From assembly GCA_043804635.1 (NCBI GenBank), contig JAZDIU010000071.1, forward strand, positions 1 to 33,672: DNA of 33,672 nt, read 5' to 3'. Position numbers and translations under genes: made by a program. The stretch's first letter is position 1. The number at the start of each line of letters is the position of its first letter. Below the pieces are notes generated by a model. The model was not told the origin of the DNA. It ran no database searches and was given only the letters and a program-made list of their open reading frames with translations. Positions 1 to 7,987 of the stretch are shown here, one piece after another. The stretch is from JAZDIU01 sp043804635. Lineage in GTDB: Bacteria > Chloroflexota > Dehalococcoidia > Dehalococcoidales > UBA2162.

Positions 1-102
1 CTCCCTGTGCTTACCTAATCTAGCTGCAATTCTTACCTTCGGTATCCCTTGTTCGTAGAGCTCCCAGCAAAGAGTAATTAGCGTCTCTTTTGTCATGTCC
101 AT
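1..102 (-). CDS. Probable transposase/integrase N-terminus (partial, cut by window edge)
   Basis: Thirty-four codons are visible from an ATG at 102 (a second ATG is at 96), with no stop before the window edge. The peptide begins MDMTKETLITLCWELYEQG and continues with a short helix-turn-helix (PKVRIAARLGKH). Known from families: this resembles the DNA-binding start of transposases/integrases with an N-terminal HTH and a downstream DDE domain, such as IS21- or IS481-like elements. The catalytic part lies outside the window, so the family cannot be fixed. A short HTH regulator remains possible. It points away from sbcC, and the start codon lies in a small inverted repeat. Confidence 0.45.
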   Translation of the reverse strand, partial: MDMTKETLITLCWELYEQGIPKVRIAARLGKHRE

Positions 103-115
103 ATTTTATATGGAC
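97..115. repeat. 8-bp inverted repeat over the start of the leftmost gene
   Basis: GTCCATAT (97-104) and ATATGGAC (108-115) are perfect inverted arms around a TTT loop. The left arm contains the ATG at 102, so the structure could limit translation or bind the product. Its role is inferred only. Confidence 0.4.
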
Positions 116-152
116 TGTCGGATTTCTACGGAAACATACCGTACCTGCAAAC

Positions 153-220
153 AAAAATTCGGAGCACGAAATCCGAAATCTTAAACAAATTCAAATCACT
201 AAAATCCAAATATTCTAAAT
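153..220. repeat. Dispersed AT-rich intergenic repeat, copy 1
   Basis: The stretch has the unit AGCACGAAATCCGAAATC followed by AAACAAATTCAAAT-like runs. The same order of words recurs at 25590-25730: the block GCACGAAATCCGAAATC is shared exactly and the flanks are similar. It lies between the partial transposase gene and sbcC and encodes nothing visible. Similar AATCCGAAA-rich intergenic repeats are known to me from environmental bacterial genomes, but no name is assigned here. Confidence 0.6.
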
Positions 221-273
221 AACATTGGAAGATTTATGCTAAAATAACCTGAAGAAAGGGCGGGAGAACTTCA

Positions 274-2844
274 TTGATTCCAGTCAGACTAGCAGTGCAC
301 AACTTTATGCCCTACCGAGACAATGTGCCGCCACTTCTTTTCGAGGGCATTCATACTGCCGCCATCTGCGGCGATAATGGCAACGGTAAATCGGCTCTGA
401 TTGATGCGATGACCTGGGCACTCTGGGGAAAAGCCAGAGCCAAAAGCGACGACGAACTCATTCATCAGGGCCAGGCAGAAATGACGGTAGAGTTCGATTT
501 CAAAGTCGGCCAGCAAACCTATCGCGTAATCCGCAAGCACTCCAAACCAAAGCGAAGTCGGTCATCGGGACAGACTGCCCTGGACTTTCAAGCAGCGGCT
601 GGGAGCGGCTTTAAATCTATTGCCGGCAGCACTATCCGCGAGACCCAACAGGGAATAATCGACGTCCTACGTATGGACTACCCCACTTTCATAAACAGCG
701 CTTACCTCCGCCAGGGTCACGCCGACCAGTTCACCATATCCGACCCCGCCGACCGGAAGAAAGTATTGGCTAATATCCTCGAACTTTCGCGTTACGACGA
801 ACTTGAGGAAAAAGCCAAAGAGCAGGCTAAACTTAATGAAGAAGAAAAGGCCCGACTGGAAACCGCCATCAGTGACACTGACGAAGAGCTAGCCCAGAAG
901 CCAGCCTGTGAAACCGAGCTGATAGAAGCCGGCGGCAGGCTCGCTTCCATCGAAAAATCGATAAAGGAACAGGAATTCAGGTTAAACGAGTTCAGACAAA
1001 AAAGGGAATACCTGGAAAACAAGAAAACCCAGTTAGCCCAGTTAGAACAGCATCTTGCTGAAACCGCCCGAGCGCTTCAACACTGGAATGAACAGATTAA
1101 CCAGCACCAATCTCAAATTAAGGAATACGAGGAGCTAATCACCAAGCGCGCGTCCATAGAAGAAGGCTATACCCAATTTGCGTCTGCCAAAAAACTTAAC
1201 GATGAATTCAATCAAAAACTAAAACTGCTCAATGCTCTTAATGAACGCAAACACTGGCTGGACATAACTATCGAGCGGGCGAGTCAAGCCCTGCTCAAAG
1301 AACATGCCCTGGCACAAAACAAAATCAGCGAACTCGAAACCAGCTACGAGAAATTACCTCAGCTCAAGAGCGAACTCCAGCAGCTACAAACTCAGCTAAA
1401 CCAGCTAGCCGGGGAAGAAGAGACCATCCGCAAGAAAAGACAGGCTAACCACGAACTGAGAGACTCTCTGAGCCGCCTGGAATCCGAGAAAGCCCGACTG
1501 GAAAAGGAAATCGGCGAGATTGGTGAAAGATTAGGACTTCTTCTGACCCACTCCGAAACTAAATGCCCTCTCTGTGAGACCGAACTAGGCACCGACCGAC
1601 TAAAACTTATCGAGATAAAATATAACGATGAAAAGCAACAGAAGTCCGGCCGACTGCATTCAAGCCAGACTGAAATGGCTCAGAAAAAAACGGAACTAGG
1701 CTCGCTGGAAAGTGAAATATCGCAGTTGGAAACAAGACTCAGTAAATCCAGAGCCTCGGCTCAAGGTAAAGTAAGCTTGTTGACACAGGAAATCAACCGG
1801 GCAGAAAAGGCAGGGCAAGAGCTTAATGATGCGAGACAAAAACTGGCTGAGATTGAAGAGCATCTGGCAAAGAAAGAATTCGCCGCTAGCGAGCAGGACC
1901 AATTGCGCCAGATTGAGGAAGAGCTAACCAGACTTAGCTATAGTCCGGAGCAGCACGAAGAAACGCGCCGCCGGCTCCAGGAGTTCGAACAATACGAAAC
2001 CCCTAAACGGCGACTGGAAGAAGCCGACCGGCTCTATACTCAAGAAAAAGAGAACCTGCAAAGAGCCGAGCAAGCTTCTCACGAATTACGCTATAACCTG
2101 GAGGTCGATAACGGCAAAAAAGAGACCCTGAATAAAGAATTGAGCTTACTCCCGGAGGTAATCGGCTTCCTTACCCAGGCTGAAACTGAATCCCAGGTAA
2201 CTAAAACCCAGCAAAAACAAGCCCAGGAGACGATAGGCACGATTAAGGGAAGGCTGGAACACTTCGCCCAGCTAGAAGCAAGAAGAGGAGAAAAGGAAAC
2301 ACTGCTGGGGCAGGCAACCACTGAGGAAGGAATCTATAAAGACCTTGCTAAAGCCTTCGGCAAGAGTGGAATACAAGCTCTACTCATTGAAACGGCTCTA
2401 CCTGAACTCGAATCCGAAGCTAATAATTTGCTGGCACGTATGACCGATAACAAAATGCACATAAAAATCGAACCACAGCGGGAAACCAAAAAAGGAGATG
2501 TAAGGGAAACACTGGACATTAATATCACCGATGAGTTAGGAACCAGGAGCTATGAGATGTTCAGCGGCGGTGAATGCTTCCGGATTAATTTTGCTATCCG
2601 CGTGGCGCTCTCCAAGTTACTCGCCAAGCGAGCTGGCGCACCGCTACCGACCCTGATTATCGATGAAGGCTTCGGCACTCAAGATATCGGGGGTCTGGAA
2701 AAATTAAAAGAAGCAATAACGTCAATCCAGGACGATTTCGAAAAGATACTGGTAATCACCCACATCGAAGAATTCAGAGACGCCTTCCCCACCCGGATTA
2801 ATGTTACAAAGACAACACAGGGTTCAATGATTGAAGTGAGCTAG
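274..2844 (+). CDS. sbcC: SbcC/Rad50-type DNA repair ATPase
   Basis: This is an 856-aa SMC-like ATPase of the SbcCD (Rad50-Mre11) nuclease, which opens hairpins and trims double-strand breaks. The N-terminal ABC half carries Walker A GDNGNGKS near residues 33-40. Long Glu/Lys/Gln-rich coiled coils run from about 180 to 690, interrupted by the zinc-hook motif CPLC at about 431-434. The C-terminal half has the ABC signature FSGGE (763-767) and Walker B LIIDE (794-798). The start is a TTG at 274 preceded by a purine-rich GGGCGGGAG site; the peptide from it aligns with the usual first beta strand. The partner nuclease gene sbcD, often adjacent, is not in the window; upstream lie only a repeat and a partial transposase gene. 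Its stop directly abuts the stop of the convergent HD gene. Confidence 0.93.
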   Translation: MIPVRLAVHNFMPYRDNVPPLLFEGIHTAAICGDNGNGKSALIDAMTWALWGKARAKSDDELIHQGQAEMTVEFDFKVGQQTYRVIRKHSKPKRSRSSGQTALDFQAAAGSGFKSIAGSTIRETQQGIIDVLRMDYPTFINSAYLRQGHADQFTISDPADRKKVLANILELSRYDELEEKAKEQAKLNEEEKARLETAISDTDEELAQKPACETELIEAGGRLASIEKSIKEQEFRLNEFRQKREYLENKKTQLAQLEQHLAETARALQHWNEQINQHQSQIKEYEELITKRASIEEGYTQFASAKKLNDEFNQKLKLLNALNERKHWLDITIERASQALLKEHALAQNKISELETSYEKLPQLKSELQQLQTQLNQLAGEEETIRKKRQANHELRDSLSRLESEKARLEKEIGEIGERLGLLLTHSETKCPLCETELGTDRLKLIEIKYNDEKQQKSGRLHSSQTEMAQKKTELGSLESEISQLETRLSKSRASAQGKVSLLTQEINRAEKAGQELNDARQKLAEIEEHLAKKEFAASEQDQLRQIEEELTRLSYSPEQHEETRRRLQEFEQYETPKRRLEEADRLYTQEKENLQRAEQASHELRYNLEVDNGKKETLNKELSLLPEVIGFLTQAETESQVTKTQQKQAQETIGTIKGRLEHFAQLEARRGEKETLLGQATTEEGIYKDLAKAFGKSGIQALLIETALPELESEANNLLARMTDNKMHIKIEPQRETKKGDVRETLDINITDELGTRSYEMFSGGECFRINFAIRVALSKLLAKRAGAPLPTLIIDEGFGTQDIGGLEKLKEAITSIQDDFEKILVITHIEEFRDAFPTRINVTKTTQGSMIEVS

Positions 2845-3396
2845 CTACAATCCCAACTCGGGGGCAATTTCCTGCACAGCCTTCAAGCCGAGAGCAATAA
2901 ACTGGTCGAGTGTAAGTCCCAATTCTGTACACTGGGCAATTCGCTCTCGATTAGCTCCAGCGGCAAAACCTTTTTCCTTGAACCTCTTTTGGACGGACTT
3001 AGCCTCGACGCGAGCCAGCTTCTGATTGGGGAGAACTAACGCCGTAGCCACGATTAACCCCGTCAATGGGTCGGAAAAAAAAAGAGCTTTATCCAGCTTA
3101 GTTTCTAAGGGAATACCATGAGATTCATTGTGGCAGAGAATGGCTTGTACCATTGCATCGCTACCACCCATTTCTCTAACCAGGTCAGCTCCGAGTTTAG
3201 AATGAGCTTCCTTGTCTCCAGCAGTAAGTTCCACATCGACATCATGGAGAAGACCAGTAAGCCCCCACTCCTCCTCACTCTCACCGAGGCGCTGGGCTAA
3301 AGCCCGCATAATTGCCTCGGTGGCTAACATATGCCTTATCAAATTCTCGTTCTCGACATTAGCTTTTACCGTATCCAGTGCTTCTTCACGAGTCAT
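2845..3396 (-). CDS. HD-domain metal-dependent phosphohydrolase
   Basis: This 183-aa protein has the HD signature: H22, H51-D52, H65, H89 and D109, as in HDIG-type phosphohydrolases that bind one or two metals and cleave phosphate esters or nucleotides. The substrate cannot be read from sequence. The start at 3396 is chosen because AAGGAGG lies 6 nt upstream. A longer reading frame to 3447 exists but would overlap uvrA and lacks such a site. It follows uvrA by 23 nt on the same strand and is probably co-transcribed with it. Its TAG stop abuts the sbcC TAG with no gap. Confidence 0.8.
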   Translation of the reverse strand: MTREEALDTVKANVENENLIRHMLATEAIMRALAQRLGESEEEWGLTGLLHDVDVELTAGDKEAHSKLGADLVREMGGSDAMVQAILCHNESHGIPLETKLDKALFFSDPLTGLIVATALVLPNQKLARVEAKSVQKRFKEKGFAAGANRERIAQCTELGLTLDQFIALGLKAVQEIAPELGL

Positions 3397-3419
3397 TTTA
3401 CCCTCCTTAACGAAGCCAT

Positions 3420-6260
3420 TCAAGCCAAAGCATACTCCGCCTTGCATGATAAAACTCCACTTAAATATTTACCCGTAGCTGAAGAAGATACTCCGGCTAT
3501 CTTCTCGGGCGTGCCGGTAGCCACGACATAGCCACCCTCATCCCCGGCACCCGGGCCAAGATCGATAATATAATCAGCGTTTTTAATCACATCCAGATGA
3601 TGCTCGATGACCACCACCGTATTACCAAGGTCGACCAGACGCTGCAACACTTTAAGTAGAGCCGCCACGTCCTCGAAGGAGAGACCGGTAGTCGGCTCAT
3701 CGAGAATGTATAACGTTTGGCCGGTAGAGCGCCGTGAAAGCTCGGTAGCCAGTTTCACCCGCTGGGCTTCGCCGCCGGAAAGAGTCGGCGCCGGCTGACC
3801 TAGTCGGATGTAGCCTAACCCTACATCACGCAAAGTTTCAAGTTTATTCTTTACCTTGGGGAAGTGCTCGAAGAATTCCAGTGCTTGCTCTACGGTCATA
3901 TCCAGCACTTCAGCTATATTCTTACCCTTAAATTTAATTTCCAGGGCTTCCCGATTATAACGCTGCCCGTGGCAAACTTCGCAGGGGACGGTTACATCGG
4001 GCAAGAACTGCATCTCAATCTGGATATAGCCTTCTCCGCCGCAGGCTTCACAACGGCCGCCCTTTACATTAAAAGAGAACCGGCCCGGAGCGTAGCCTCT
4101 CATCCGGGCTTCCGGAACAGCGGCAAAAAGCTCTCGAATCGGAGTAAAAAGACCGGTATAGGTGGCCGGGTTGCTGCGGGGAGTCCGCCCGATAGGAGAC
4201 ATATCGATATCCACTATCTTATCGATATGCTCAGTGCCGGTAATACCATCGCAATCACCAGGCTTCTCTCTGGAATGGTAGAAAAGCTGTGCCAGCTTCT
4301 TATATAAAATCTCGTTTATAAGAGTGCTTTTCCCGCTGCCGGAAACACCGGTAACGCAAACAAACCTGCCAAGCGGAATGCGGACATCGATATCCTTAAG
4401 ATTATTTTGCTTGGCACCTTTGATGGTCAATTCATCGCCGTTACCGGGACGGCGCTTAGCCGGCAGAGGAATCTGTTTCCTCTGGCTAAGATACTGACCG
4501 GTAACGGATTCCTTCGACTTCATAATATCGGTGATTGAACCAGTGGCGACAATCTGCCCGCCGTGTTCTCCAGCCCCGGGACCCATATCCACGATATGGT
4601 CGGCGGCCCGCATCACCGCCTCATCATGTTCCACAATTAATATCGTATTGCCTAAATCCCGCAAGCGCTTAAGAGTCTCGATGAGCCGGGAGCCGTCAGC
4701 TGGATGCAGCCCGACTGTCGGTTCGTCACAAATATAAAGCACACCCATCAGCCCGCTGCCAATTTGAGTCGCCAGGCGAATTCGCTGGGCCTCACCACCG
4801 GAAAGAGTAGCCGATGGGCGGTCAATGGTAAGATAGCCCAGACCGATATCGCGGAGAAAGCCGAGGCGGGCACTTATTTCCTTGAGAATCTGGTGAGCTA
4901 TCATTTTCTCTCGCTCGGTAAAGAGGGTATTTAAAGAGGCTACCCAGTCCAATGACTGGTTGACCGACATTGCCGACACATCCATAATATTCCTGCCAGC
5001 GATGCTTACCGATAAAGACTCCGGCTTCAGCCTTTTACCTTCGCAGACAGGACAAGGAGTTGCCATCATATAGCGTTCAATATCAGCCCGGGAATGTTCC
5101 GATTCCGTATCACGGTGCAGCCGTTCCATTCGGCGAATTACTCCTTCGAAGCCGTCGAAATGTTCTCTAACTCTGCCAAAGCGGTTGCGGTACTTGAACG
5201 AATCGCCACCCTCACCATAAAGCAGGACTTTAAGCTGCTCTTTACTCAGTTGCTTTATCGGAGTATGCAACGAAAATCCATAACGGCTGGCTAAAGATTC
5301 AAGCTGGTAATAATACCACGTCTGAAATTGCCAAGGACGGATTGCTCCCTGAGAAATGGACAATTCCTTATCAGGAATAACCATATCCGGGTCTATTTCC
5401 AACTTGATACCCAGGCCGGTGCAGGCGGCACACGCTCCGTGAGGACTATTGAAGCTAAAAGTCCTGGGTTCAATCTCTCCCAAACTCACTCCGCAGTGAA
5501 CGCAGGCGAAATGCTCGGAAAACAGCAATTCCTCACCATTCACGATGGAAATCAGAACCACACCCGACCCAAGTTTCAAAGCAGTTTCAATAGAATCGGT
5601 AATACGGCTCTGACTGCCGCTTTGCCCGATTACCAGTCTATCCACCACTACTTCAATGGTGTGTTTCTTCTTTTTATCAAGCTGGATGTCGGCAGACAGT
5701 TCATAAATCTTCCCATCTACTCTCACGCGGACATATCCGGTTTTGCGCAAATCATCGAACACAGCCTGGTATTCACCTTTTCGGTCTTTGACGAGCGGCG
5801 CCAGAATCATAATCCGGCTGCCTTCGGCAATTGATTGGACGGCATCGACAATCTGCTGGACCGTCTGGCTGGTTATCTCTCGGCCGCACATCGGGCAATG
5901 AGGACGACCGACTCTGGCAAAGAGCAGCCGGAGGTAATCATAAACCTCGGTGATGGTGCCCATCGTCGACCTCGGATTTCGACTCGGACCTTTCTGGTCG
6001 ATAGAGATGGCCGGACTCAAGCCTTCGATATAATCGACATCCGGCTTTTCCATCCTGCCAAGGAATTGCCGGGCATAGGCAGACAGGGACTCCATATAGC
6101 GGCGCTGCCCTTCGGCATAAATGGTATCGAAAGCAAGCGAACTCTTCCCCGACCCGGATACGCCGGTGATTACCACCAGCTTATCGCGCGGGATAACTAC
6201 ATCTATATTCTTGAGGTTATGTTCGCGGGCTCCTTTGACGATTATGGAATCTAACAGCAT
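3420..6260 (-). CDS. uvrA: Excinuclease ABC subunit A
   Basis: This 946-aa protein is the damage-recognition ATPase of nucleotide excision repair and acts with UvrB, whose gene is not here. It has the usual two ABC modules. Module 1 has Walker A GVSGSGKS (33-40), CxxC zinc pairs (HCPMCG, CVHCG, CAACTGLG, CPVCEGKRL) and LSGGEAQRIRLA. Module 2 has a second GVSGSGKST, the zinc module CEACGGEGY...CEVCHGQR, LSGGEAQRVKLA and ILDEPTTGLS. The ATG at 6260 gives the canonical start (MLLDSIIVKGAREHN). A TTG nine codons upstream is possible but not needed. Length matches E. coli UvrA (940 aa). One oddity: after the last Walker B the usual TTGLH reads TTGLS. Confidence 0.97.
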   Translation of the reverse strand: MLLDSIIVKGAREHNLKNIDVVIPRDKLVVITGVSGSGKSSLAFDTIYAEGQRRYMESLSAYARQFLGRMEKPDVDYIEGLSPAISIDQKGPSRNPRSTMGTITEVYDYLRLLFARVGRPHCPMCGREITSQTVQQIVDAVQSIAEGSRIMILAPLVKDRKGEYQAVFDDLRKTGYVRVRVDGKIYELSADIQLDKKKKHTIEVVVDRLVIGQSGSQSRITDSIETALKLGSGVVLISIVNGEELLFSEHFACVHCGVSLGEIEPRTFSFNSPHGACAACTGLGIKLEIDPDMVIPDKELSISQGAIRPWQFQTWYYYQLESLASRYGFSLHTPIKQLSKEQLKVLLYGEGGDSFKYRNRFGRVREHFDGFEGVIRRMERLHRDTESEHSRADIERYMMATPCPVCEGKRLKPESLSVSIAGRNIMDVSAMSVNQSLDWVASLNTLFTEREKMIAHQILKEISARLGFLRDIGLGYLTIDRPSATLSGGEAQRIRLATQIGSGLMGVLYICDEPTVGLHPADGSRLIETLKRLRDLGNTILIVEHDEAVMRAADHIVDMGPGAGEHGGQIVATGSITDIMKSKESVTGQYLSQRKQIPLPAKRRPGNGDELTIKGAKQNNLKDIDVRIPLGRFVCVTGVSGSGKSTLINEILYKKLAQLFYHSREKPGDCDGITGTEHIDKIVDIDMSPIGRTPRSNPATYTGLFTPIRELFAAVPEARMRGYAPGRFSFNVKGGRCEACGGEGYIQIEMQFLPDVTVPCEVCHGQRYNREALEIKFKGKNIAEVLDMTVEQALEFFEHFPKVKNKLETLRDVGLGYIRLGQPAPTLSGGEAQRVKLATELSRRSTGQTLYILDEPTTGLSFEDVAALLKVLQRLVDLGNTVVVIEHHLDVIKNADYIIDLGPGAGDEGGYVVATGTPEKIAGVSSSATGKYLSGVLSCKAEYALA

Positions 6261-6347
6261 TACTTTAATTGTAACATTAGAACCCAAATACTCTCAAGAA
6301 AATTTTGATTCGCTGAACAATGATCCCAAAATAATACTTTCTACCTA

Positions 6348-6376
6348 TTGACATTCGATTACGAATGGTCTATTGT
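6348..6376 (+). promoter_or_regulatory. Sigma70-type promoter with embedded palindrome for the DUF5679 gene
   Basis: TTGACA (6348-6353), a 17-nt spacer and TATTGT (6371-6376) lie 24 nt before the ATG at 6401. The spacer contains a perfect inverted repeat, CATTCG-ATTA-CGAATG (6352-6367), positioned where a repressor would block RNA polymerase. The promoter is well supported; the operator role is inferred. Confidence 0.65.
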
Positions 6377-6400
6377 GTCTAATCAAGAAGGAGGTGACGC

Positions 6401-6538
6401 ATGCAAGGATATTGCGTTAAGTGCCGAGCGAAGAGAGAAATTAAAAATGCCAGAGCCATAACTATGAAAAATGGCCGACCGGCGACCCAAGGTGTGTGCC
6501 CGGTGTGCGGCACCAAGATGTTCAAAATCGGTAAATAA
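6401..6538 (+). CDS. DUF5679-like two-CxxC mini-protein
   Basis: A 45-residue protein starts at 6401 with MQGYCVKCRAKREIKNA and ends with VCPVCGTKMFKIGK before TAA. Two CxxC pairs (C5/C8 and C33/C36) suggest a small zinc ribbon, and the overall pattern matches the DUF5679 family as I know it. The function is unknown; roles in nucleic-acid or protein binding are guesses. The ribosome site AAGGAGGTGA (6387-6396) is near-perfect and a strong promoter precedes it, so this short gene is likely well expressed. It is divergent from uvrA and convergent with mobA. Confidence 0.8.
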   Translation: MQGYCVKCRAKREIKNARAITMKNGRPATQGVCPVCGTKMFKIGK

Positions 6539-6584
6539 GTAATATTAAAGCCGATCACATCCAAGTAAAACTGAAACTAGCCAC

Positions 6585-7202
6585 TTAGCCCTGCGGAGTG
6601 ATTTGCCTTTTAGCCAGAGCGATGGCACGTTGGAAGTCACTCTGCTCGTTGATGTTGAAGAAAGATAGGAGCTGGGGATCAAGTGGCTCGTATTCTTCAC
6701 GTGCAATATATCTGACTTTCACCGCATCCAGAAAAGAGCGGAGGCGTAAGTCGTTGCGGTCTAAGCGGGCTTTAATACTATCCACACAGTTACGGGAATA
6801 CACAGCGTGGAGAGGTTCAATCATCCCCTTTTCCAGCTTGGGGACAACAGCATCATAACCATTAGATAGCTTAATCATATATCTTAACAATTCAACATTC
6901 AGGAAAGGCATATCGCAAGCGACCACAACATTTAATAAGGTCTGAGAAACAACCAACCCGGTATAAATGCCACCCAGGGGGCCTTTACCCGGGTAAATGT
7001 CAGTGGCGGTTTCAACCTTCACCGACGCTAGGTGAGCCAGGCTCTCTTTTGAAGTAACAAGAAGAATGCGGTCGGTCAACGCTTTCAAGCGCTCAATAAC
7101 AATCTCTATCAGACTCTGTCCGCCCAAGATTTCCAGAGCCTTACTTCTGCCGAAGCGCAGGCTCTTTCCGCCGCACATAATTATTGCTGTGACTTCAGAT
7201 AT
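6585..7202 (-). CDS. mobA: Molybdenum cofactor guanylyltransferase, probable non-ATG start
   Basis: This is a MobA-type nucleotidyltransferase that links GMP to molybdopterin. Visible motifs are the GTP-binding loop CGGKSLRFGRSKA, GPLGGI, the Mg-site motif ACDMPF, PLHAVYS and FFNINEQSDF. The start is a problem. The first ATG (7178) would begin inside beta strand 1 (VTAIIMCGGKS) and has no ribosome site. The reading frame stays open upstream to an in-frame TGA at 7227-7229 with no ATG, GTG or TTG. An ATA codon at 7202-7200 lies exactly 8 nt after GGAGG (7215-7211) and gives ISEVTAIIMCGG, the normal family N-terminus of about 205 aa. I therefore extend to 7202; the conservative start is 7178. 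It overlaps the end of the DUF3786 gene and is probably translated with it. Confidence 0.85.
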   Translation of the reverse strand: MSEVTAIIMCGGKSLRFGRSKALEILGGQSLIEIVIERLKALTDRILLVTSKESLAHLASVKVETATDIYPGKGPLGGIYTGLVVSQTLLNVVVACDMPFLNVELLRYMIKLSNGYDAVVPKLEKGMIEPLHAVYSRNCVDSIKARLDRNDLRLRSFLDAVKVRYIAREEYEPLDPQLLSFFNINEQSDFQRAIALAKRQITPQG

Positions 7203-7846
7203 CGAATTAACCTCCAGGTAATAGTCTCACATAAAACAGTAATATCTTCTGTAGGAAGATAATCGGAGACAGTAACATCGAACAGGACGTTCCCCTGAGG
7301 AGCAAACTCTTCATCCCCACGCCAGAGGACAATAGTCACTGGCACGAAGGGAAAGGCTTTAATGGTTATGCTCGTATCGCCATAATCCGCTTTATGGCCG
7401 CCTAATTTTGCACCAACCTCAAGCAGCAGTTCCGAATTTTTACCAAAATTATTTAAAAGCGGTTCGATAGTCCTTTTGGCAAAAGTAGGAGCGTAAACGC
7501 TGCCTTCTTCAAGCTCCCTAAAGTTGATTAATTCATTAGCCAGAGGGGTGCCTTTAGCGGAAATAAGGTAATGAAGAATAAGAATCTTGTCTCTTATCGG
7601 GACAGGTTCACTGCTATCAACCAGAGAAACTTCGGATTCAGGAAGGGAAATACGATACGGCTGGTTTATATATTCTATGATGATTTCTTTTTTTTTCGAG
7701 GCGGTTTCGTGATATCTGGCACCGCTTCTGCGGCATTGGTCTTTGATGTCATCTATCTTAGCAAGTCGGTCGCAGGCAAGCTTATAAGCTAATTCGTAGG
7801 CTTTATCGTAACCTTTTTCGCCGGGTAATGAGAAGCGTTTTTCCAT
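7181..7846 (-). CDS. DUF3786 family protein
   Basis: This 221-aa soluble protein matches my recollection of DUF3786: a Tyr/Ala-rich N-terminus (GYDKAYELAYKLA), a central ILHYLISAKGTPL segment and a C-terminal VPVTIVLWRGDEEF stretch. It has no signal peptide or membrane segment. Proteins of this family are often encoded near corrinoid and acetyl-CoA pathway genes in anaerobes; the biochemical role is not established. It sits just downstream of acsE but has its own candidate promoter (7861-7889) and is separated from acsE by two hairpins. Its TAA stop (7183-7181) lies inside the proposed 5' end of mobA, suggesting coupled translation. The RBS AGAGGGG precedes the ATG at 7846. Confidence 0.75.
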   Translation of the reverse strand: MEKRFSLPGEKGYDKAYELAYKLACDRLAKIDDIKDQCRRSGARYHETASKKKEIIIEYINQPYRISLPESEVSLVDSSEPVPIRDKILILHYLISAKGTPLANELINFRELEEGSVYAPTFAKRTIEPLLNNFGKNSELLLEVGAKLGGHKADYGDTSITIKAFPFVPVTIVLWRGDEEFAPQGNVLFDVTVSDYLPTEDITVLCETITWRLIRYLKSQQ

Positions 7847-7860
7847 CTAGCCCCTCTACT

Positions 7861-7889
7861 TTTATAAAGGGATAGGAGATATTAGTCAA
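7861..7889 (-). promoter_or_regulatory. Candidate promoter for DUF3786-mobA
   Basis: On the minus strand TTGACT (7889-7884), a 17-nt spacer and TATAAA (7866-7861) form a good sigma70-type promoter. The predicted transcription start (about 7854) falls inside the AGAGGGG site, so the transcript would be almost leaderless. That is the main reason for caution. Confidence 0.45.
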
Positions 7890-7890
7890 A

Positions 7891-7914
7891 TGAGGGGGCA
7901 TTACAGCCCCCTCA
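7891..7914 (-). terminator. GC-rich hairpin after the acetyl-CoA pathway operon
   Basis: TGAGGGGGC (7891-7899) and GCCCCCTCA (7906-7914) form a perfect 9-bp stem with a 6-nt loop. On the minus strand it is followed by only ATTT, so it is a poor classical terminator. Its place, after acsE and just before a new promoter, favours a transcription boundary. Confidence 0.5.
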
Positions 7915-7931
7915 AAAACTTCCTTACTCTT

Positions 7932-7961
7932 TCTCCATTCCGCTTTTCAACGGAATGGAGA
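7932..7961 (-). other. Perfect 11-bp hairpin downstream of acsE
   Basis: TCTCCATTCCG (7932-7942) and CGGAATGGAGA (7951-7961) pair perfectly around an 8-nt loop, 26 nt after the acsE stop. No U-tract follows on the minus strand. It may protect the 3' end of the long operon mRNA or act with the second hairpin as a boundary. Confidence 0.5.
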
Positions 7962-7987
7962 TGTTCGTTAGATTTTTTCAGCCACGC

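Noticed and set aside
3420..6290. Several plus-strand open frames of 60-168 codons opposite uvrA
   Set aside because: They lie antisense to a gene with full motif support, have no ribosome sites and no recognisable domains; they arise from codon bias of the real gene.
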